From the NCBI GenBank assembly GCA_046349635.1, contig JAXMBX010000040.1, positions 1-46,756 of the forward strand: 46,756 nucleotides of DNA, read 5' to 3'. A model generated the notes under the pieces. The model worked only from the letters and a program-made list of their open reading frames with translations. It had not been told where the DNA came from and made no database searches. The translations under genes were made by a program, and so were the position numbers. This DNA comes from JAXMBX01 sp046349635. GTDB taxonomy: Bacteria > Planctomycetota > Planctomycetia > Planctomycetales > Planctomycetaceae. Of this stretch, positions 41,916 to 46,756 are shown in pieces (the first letter of the stretch is position 1; every line of letters starts with the position of its first letter).

Positions 41916-44603
41916 TTATAATTGCCCGCCGCGCTGGAACAGGTTGATCCGTTCCGTCAGGATCCGTTTGATCGTTCCCAGGCGTTCTTCATCCCGGATC
42001 TTTTCTCCGGAGTCGTTCGTCACATAGAACACGTCCACCACCTGGTCCAGGTGCGTCGAAATCTTGGCGAACGTCACCGACAATCCCAGTTCCCGCAAGA
42101 CGCAGGTGATCAGAAACAGCAGCCCCCGTTGATCGAGCGCAAAGATGTCGATGATCGTACACCGCGCCGAGGAGTCGTTGTCGATCACGACCTCCGTGGA
42201 GGTCTGCAGGGAAGGTATTCGGCACGTGGTGGCGAAACGGTTGTTGCGCGAGAGTAACCGCCCCACGTCCTGTCTTCCCAGCAGCACTTCCCGGATCAGG
42301 TTGCTGACTTCGAGAATTCGCGTGGCCGGCACCTGGCCGCTGAAACTCGTTTCCAGCACGTGAAAACTGTCCAGAATCGTGTTGTTCATGCTCGTGATGA
42401 TCTGCGCCGACAGGATTTCCATGTGCTGGGCGGTCAACACGCCGCAGATTTTGCTGAAGCACCCAAATGCCAGCTTCTCGCTGGTAATGACCTGGTATTC
42501 GATCGCATGGGTTTCCCGGTGCTGTCTCCCCCGCACCACGACGTCACCCTCCGGCAGATGATGAATCGCGGACAGCGTCTCGAGAGCATCCTCAGAACGG
42601 CATCGCGCCAGGAAATTCGGCGGAAGTGTGTTCAGAGTGTCGACGATCCAGCTTTCGGACATCTGCTGGATCTTCGCATCGCGGGACATCCGACGCAGTT
42701 TCAGGATTGCCTCACGCGCCCCCTTCAGTCGCGTTTCCGATTGCCAATCAATCTGCTCGTTGCTCAGGTAGGACATCGTCCCCTCGAACAACTCCTTGAG
42801 CAGATCCCCTTTCCAGCTCGTCCAGGTCTCCGGCCCCACGCCCTTCAGGTCTGCCGCGGACAGGCAGTACAGCATCCTCAGCTTTTCCTGGCTGCCGACC
42901 TCACGTCCGAATCGGATATGCGTTTCCGGGTCGGCCAGGTTCAGTCGAAATGCCACGTGGACCATTCGCAGATGCTTCAGGACCAGGAACTCCAGCATTT
43001 CGATGTGCCGCGCGGAGAGTCCAAACCGTTCCCCCACGACCCGGGCAATCCGCGCTCCCACTTCGCTGTGATCTTCCTCGTATCCTTTCCCAACGTCGTG
43101 CAGCAGCAAGGCCAGGTGCAGAATTCCCTTGTTGTGAACGGCTCGATACGCCTGCCCCAGCGAAGTCGGATCCGAGACGAAACGGCACACCTCCTCGATC
43201 GTTCGCAACGTGTGCTCGTCCACGGTGTAGTGGTGGTACTGGTTGAACTGCAACAGGCAGTTCGTGTGCTTGAATTCCGGGATCACTTTTTCCAGTACGC
43301 CACACTCATACATTTCCCGTAGCGTCGTTCCCAGGTAGGCGCTGTTCTCCAGGATCGACATGAACGACTGGATCGCTTCCGGAGTCAGCTCCGCTGGAAT
43401 CCTCGGAACCTTATGACGGATCAATTCCGCCAGTTGGGGGGACAGTCGGACCTGGTACAAGGCCGCCAGTTCAAACACCTTCAGGACGTCTTCCAGTTGA
43501 TGCAGCCGATGGTCCCGAATCCGCGCGGCGGAGGCGTCGATTTCCGTGTTGCCGACTTTGAAAATCCCGTGCGCGCGGTGGGCCATCACCGACTGCAGGC
43601 AACGCGTTGCCAGCGACTTCGGGCGCTGCAGTTCCACGAACCACCGCGCAATCCGCGATACCGCCGTCGTGTGGCGGAAATACATCTGCATGAACTGTTC
43701 GACAGGATATTGCGTCGGCGTCTGCTGGAACCCCCACTTTTCCGCAATCCGCACCTGTTCCGCCCGCGTCAGGATTTCCTGGGCCTTCCCCGCCTCCTTG
43801 TGCAGCTCCAGGCGAATATGGCTCAGCATCTCGTGCGCTGCGTTCAGACTCTTGGCGTCCTCATCGTTGATAACTTCCGCGATTCGCAACTCGTCGACGT
43901 TCTTCGTTCGGTATTTCGCATAACCCACCCAGCGGATCAGATGCAGGTCTCGCAGCGTCCCGGGGGAGTTCTTCACGTCCGGCTCAAGTTGTTGTGCCGT
44001 CCAGCCGTGCGGCTGGATTTCCGACAACCGGGCATTTGTGCACAGATCAATAAACGTCCCCAGCCGTCCCTGAATCATTTGGCGGTAGAACGTTTTCTCC
44101 AGTCGACGGAGCAGGATCGGATTTCCCCACAGCAGCCGAGCCTCGACCAGCGACGTCGCGAACTGCGGCTCCTGCCGCGACATGTTGATCGCGTCCTTGA
44201 TCGTGCGGACCGAATGCCCCAGTTTGTAGCCGATGTCCCAGATGTCCCGCACAAACTGTGAGACCGTCTCCCGGTAGCTCGGTATCACCCCCGCTTCCGA
44301 CAGAAACAGCAGGTCCAGGTCGGAGTAGGGGGCCACCTCTCCCCGTCCGGATCCTCCAACCGCCAGCACGGCCGTTTCATTTTTGATTCGCTGTGCGACT
44401 TCCGGAGGCAACTTCGCCAGGTTGGTCTCCAATACTTCCAGAACCAATCGGTCGACCCCGTCCGACAGATCCTCCAGAATCCGGACCGAAGCGACTCCGT
44501 CATCCAGACTTTTCCAAGCGGAATGGCGCAACCTGACCACCTCGGCCCGCCACGGGGCGAGCCGGTCGTGATGATCCGTGGAAGTGGAAATCGAGGTTTC
44601 CAT
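41916..44603 (-). CDS. glnD: [Protein-PII] uridylyltransferase / uridylyl-removing enzyme
   Basis: GlnD senses glutamine and adds or removes UMP on PII. The 895-residue protein has all domains in order: nucleotidyltransferase (GGSGRGE at 83-89 with Asp95 and Asp97 of YSDLDLLFL), a central helical domain, an HD phosphohydrolase domain with His502-Asp503 (LLLHDVGKGYEEDH), and two C-terminal ACT domains (about 700-895, IEYQVITSEKLAFGCFSKIC and IDIFALDQRGLLFLITCVLR). It is complete and similar in length to E. coli GlnD (890). It lies downstream of glnB on the same strand with a terminator between them. Confidence 0.95.
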   Translation of the reverse strand: METSISTSTDHHDRLAPWRAEVVRLRHSAWKSLDDGVASVRILEDLSDGVDRLVLEVLETNLAKLPPEVAQRIKNETAVLAVGGSGRGEVAPYSDLDLLFLSEAGVIPSYRETVSQFVRDIWDIGYKLGHSVRTIKDAINMSRQEPQFATSLVEARLLWGNPILLRRLEKTFYRQMIQGRLGTFIDLCTNARLSEIQPHGWTAQQLEPDVKNSPGTLRDLHLIRWVGYAKYRTKNVDELRIAEVINDEDAKSLNAAHEMLSHIRLELHKEAGKAQEILTRAEQVRIAEKWGFQQTPTQYPVEQFMQMYFRHTTAVSRIARWFVELQRPKSLATRCLQSVMAHRAHGIFKVGNTEIDASAARIRDHRLHQLEDVLKVFELAALYQVRLSPQLAELIRHKVPRIPAELTPEAIQSFMSILENSAYLGTTLREMYECGVLEKVIPEFKHTNCLLQFNQYHHYTVDEHTLRTIEEVCRFVSDPTSLGQAYRAVHNKGILHLALLLHDVGKGYEEDHSEVGARIARVVGERFGLSARHIEMLEFLVLKHLRMVHVAFRLNLADPETHIRFGREVGSQEKLRMLYCLSAADLKGVGPETWTSWKGDLLKELFEGTMSYLSNEQIDWQSETRLKGAREAILKLRRMSRDAKIQQMSESWIVDTLNTLPPNFLARCRSEDALETLSAIHHLPEGDVVVRGRQHRETHAIEYQVITSEKLAFGCFSKICGVLTAQHMEILSAQIITSMNNTILDSFHVLETSFSGQVPATRILEVSNLIREVLLGRQDVGRLLSRNNRFATTCRIPSLQTSTEVVIDNDSSARCTIIDIFALDQRGLLFLITCVLRELGLSVTFAKISTHLDQVVDVFYVTNDSGEKIRDEERLGTIKRILTERINLFQRGGQL

Positions 44604-44780
44604 ATCGGCATTTCAGCGGGTGTCAGGGAGTGCGGCAAGTTCCCCGGGATCCTGGCAGGTTCCCTGAGAAGGGACTATCGTCCGGCGGCGGTGATGAGGG
44701 GAGCAGGCGAACCACTCAAGCCACTGCGAATACGGAAGACAAGAGCCTCCCTAGCATAAGAACTCACTGGATATAAAACA

Positions 44781-44817
44781 CGTCAGGTCGCCTCCCATTC
44801 AGAAGGCGACCTGGACG
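44781..44817 (-). terminator. Terminator after glnB
   Basis: CAGGTCGCCT (44784-44793) and AGGCGACCTG (44804-44813) form a perfect 10-bp stem with a 10-nt loop, extended by CGT/ACG with one bulge. On the minus strand it is followed by TGTTTTAT. It separates glnB from glnD, suggesting glnB can be transcribed as a single-gene message. Confidence 0.75.
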
Positions 44818-44881
44818 ATATTTGACATCAAATGGTTTTTTAGCGGGCACGCAGTCAGGCAGCGTTACCGCTCGTAGGGAA

Positions 44882-45220
<339 letters not shown>

Positions 45221-45694
45221 GATGTACTCCTCGATTTCATTCGACCGCGATTTCCGAATCAACCCCCCGCCGGAAAGTGACTTCAAAGTTCAACCGCGGA
45301 ATCTTTTACTGAGACGCTTGGATCTTTCCAAGCATACCATCGATCCTGCGGGTCTACGAAGATCGAGACCAGGATTGTAACTCTAAATCCCTCTTTCATC
45401 ATGGGAGGAGCAGCAACTCCGCTGATCACAAAAGGAAATGCCATGCCGAAATCGTCAACAGCGTTCCGGATTCCATTCTTCGTGGATATAACGTATTTAT
45501 TCTGAATGGCTTATGTACTCAAGATTACGCTGGAGACCTGCCCCATTTGTTTGCGGTCTGCTTAGATTCTGCGCAGAAATGCCCCGGGGTGATTATCGAA
45601 CAGGCATTGAAACTTTTCCTCGTGGACGCCAACTTAAGTCCTGTAGATTCGTCGAAAATTCGACTCTCTGAGAAACGCTGAGTACCCTCTCACT
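45221..45694. other. Divergent intergenic region between glnB and the galactonate dehydratase-like gene
   Basis: 474 nt expected to hold both promoters. I saw no sigma-54 (TGGCAC-N5-TTGCA) site for glnB on either strand. One hairpin is listed separately. Confidence 0.5.
45316..45333. other. Hairpin upstream of glnB
   Basis: GCTTGGA-TCTT-TCCAAGC is a perfect 7-bp stem with a 4-nt loop about 96 nt upstream of the glnB start. It has no uridine tract. It could be an operator or leader hairpin. Confidence 0.35.
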
Positions 45695-46756
45695 ATGCGG
45701 ATTGGAAGTGTTACCCCCTACATCGTTGGCCATGTCCGGAACTTCTTTTTCCTTCTCATCGAGACCGATGAGGGGCACCGTGGCATCGGGGAAGGAGGGA
45801 TTACCTGGCGCGAACGTTCTGCGGAGGCCTTGGCACGCGAGCTCTCCGAGCAATTGATCGGCGAAGACCCCTTCCGGACCGAATTCCTCTGGCAAAAGCT
45901 TTACCGCAGCGGTTTCTTTCCTCTTGGAAGGGAAGGGGCTGCCGTCCTCAGTGCCATCGATATTGCCCTCTGGGATATCAAAGCTCAGGCTCTGAACGTC
46001 CCCCTCTACCAGCTTCTGGGCGGCCTCTGCCGCGAAAAGGTGGTCTGCTACCCCCACATCGTGGGCGATTCCCCCGCCAAACTCGCCGAGGCCGCGGTTG
46101 CCAAGGTCCGGGAGGGCTGGAAATTCGTCCGCTTCGACCCACGTCCTGAGCCGGATGGAGTCCATTTTGAAGGCCCAGCTGCGATTCATCGCTGCGTTGA
46201 AGATGTCGCCGCCGTCCGGGAGGCGGTGGGGCCGGGGATCCAGATCATCGTCGATTTCCACACCCGCTTTTCCCCCGCCGAAGCCATACGCCTCTGCCAG
46301 TTGCTGGAGCCGTACGATCTCTTCTTCGTCGAAGATCCCATTCGCATGGAAAACTTCGACTCCTTCCGGAAGCTGGCCCGCCAGATTCGCGTCCCCCTGG
46401 CCGCCGGCGAACAATATGCCTCCAAGTGGGAATTCCGCCAGCAGGTGGAAGAAGACCTCATTGACTATGCGCGCATCGACCTCTGCAACGCCGGGGGCAT
46501 GACGGAATCCCTCAAAATCGCCCACTGGTGCGAAACGCACTACATCCAGTTGGCCCCCCATAATCCCCTCGGCCCGGTTTCCACCGCCGCCGGCCTCCAT
46601 CTGGACCTCGCCTGCGACAACTTCGGCGTCCAGGAACTGGCCCGAGTTCCCGGCCAAGTCCTTCCCGAGCTCTTTCCCATTCAGGCTCCCTTTGAGAACG
46701 GCCACCTCCTTCCGCCGACTCGACCCGGCCTCGGGGTTCTGTTTGACGAAACCGCC
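45695..46756 (+). CDS. Galactonate dehydratase-like enolase-superfamily enzyme (3' end beyond window)
   Basis: Codons 1-354 are present and the gene continues past the right edge. It belongs to the mandelate racemase subgroup, which abstracts the proton alpha to a sugar-acid carboxylate using Mg. The metal ligands are Asp187 (IIVDFHT), Glu213 (FVEDPIR) and Glu239 (AAGEQ), with His189 and His289 (LAPHNPLGP) as acid/base residues. The spacings 26, 26 and 50 equal those of E. coli DgoD (Asp183, Glu209, Glu235, His285), so a galactonate dehydratase-type active site is likely. The exact sugar acid is unproven. No strong ribosome binding site precedes the ATG at 45695. Confidence 0.88.
   Translation, partial: MRIGSVTPYIVGHVRNFFFLLIETDEGHRGIGEGGITWRERSAEALARELSEQLIGEDPFRTEFLWQKLYRSGFFPLGREGAAVLSAIDIALWDIKAQALNVPLYQLLGGLCREKVVCYPHIVGDSPAKLAEAAVAKVREGWKFVRFDPRPEPDGVHFEGPAAIHRCVEDVAAVREAVGPGIQIIVDFHTRFSPAEAIRLCQLLEPYDLFFVEDPIRMENFDSFRKLARQIRVPLAAGEQYASKWEFRQQVEEDLIDYARIDLCNAGGMTESLKIAHWCETHYIQLAPHNPLGPVSTAAGLHLDLACDNFGVQELARVPGQVLPELFPIQAPFENGHLLPPTRPGLGVLFDETA

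Noticed and set aside
45221..45694. Sigma-54 promoter for glnB
   Set aside because: No TGGCAC-N5-TTGCA-like site on either strand.

Overview
The window reads as chromosomal DNA of a planctomycete (order Planctomycetales), at an estimated 57-58% GC. I infer this from an oversized SecA with a C-terminal zinc motif, many secreted TPR and Gly/Tyr/Pro-rich proteins, a carbohydrate-esterase-15-like enzyme, an Xyl/AP-endonuclease-like sugar isomerase, a bacterial GH3-family acyl-adenylating enzyme and a high share of unfamiliar secreted proteins. No genus can be fixed from sequence alone. There is no rRNA, CRISPR array, insertion sequence or intact prophage.

Layout. 1-1550 (minus): rpmB, gatC and the first 252 codons of gatA, so translation functions. 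1795-2364: a Gly/Tyr/Pro-rich secreted protein. 2920-5265: csrA and an S41 C-terminal processing peptidase ending in an unusually elaborate hairpin plus U-tract. 5677-6130: a SnoaL/NTF2-like gene broken by several frameshifts. 6316-12369: a CHAD protein, a small Cys-containing protein and two exported TPR proteins in tandem. 12387-13046 (minus): a cytosolic sulfite-oxidase-like molybdoenzyme. 13576-20810: secA, Kdo transferase (waaA), metK and an unknown membrane protein. 21608-23618: fabH and a TIM-barrel sugar isomerase. 23696-28014: an unknown polytopic membrane protein, a PilZ-like protein, a CE15-like esterase and an alpha/beta hydrolase. 28060-31532: divergent GH3-family and ATP-grasp genes. 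31569-35890: a Tyr/Gly-rich secreted protein, an MtfA-like metallopeptidase with a SEC-C tail, a secreted subtilisin and a partner protein with an internal repeat.

35950-37212 holds tRNA-Cys(GCA) with its terminator. About 1.15 kb away there is a decayed copy of both the tRNA 3' half and the terminator, and two small unknown ORFs lie between them. 37577-41809: an unknown protein, a membrane-anchored DegQ/HtrA protease, a lone STAS protein, a tiny unknown protein and manA. 41916-45220 (minus): glnD and glnB, the PII signalling pair. 45695-end: a galactonate-dehydratase-like enolase-superfamily enzyme, cut by the window edge.

Most of the window is housekeeping and cell-envelope biology: SecA export, LPS core initiation by WaaA, fatty acid initiation by FabH, and several envelope proteases. 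The observations I would follow first are: the five-fold repeated module inside SecA; the divergent GH3/ATP-grasp pair, two amide-forming enzyme classes side by side; the tRNA-Cys/terminator duplication bracketing orphan ORFs; the structured 3' element after the S41 peptidase; and the protease with an internally repeated partner.
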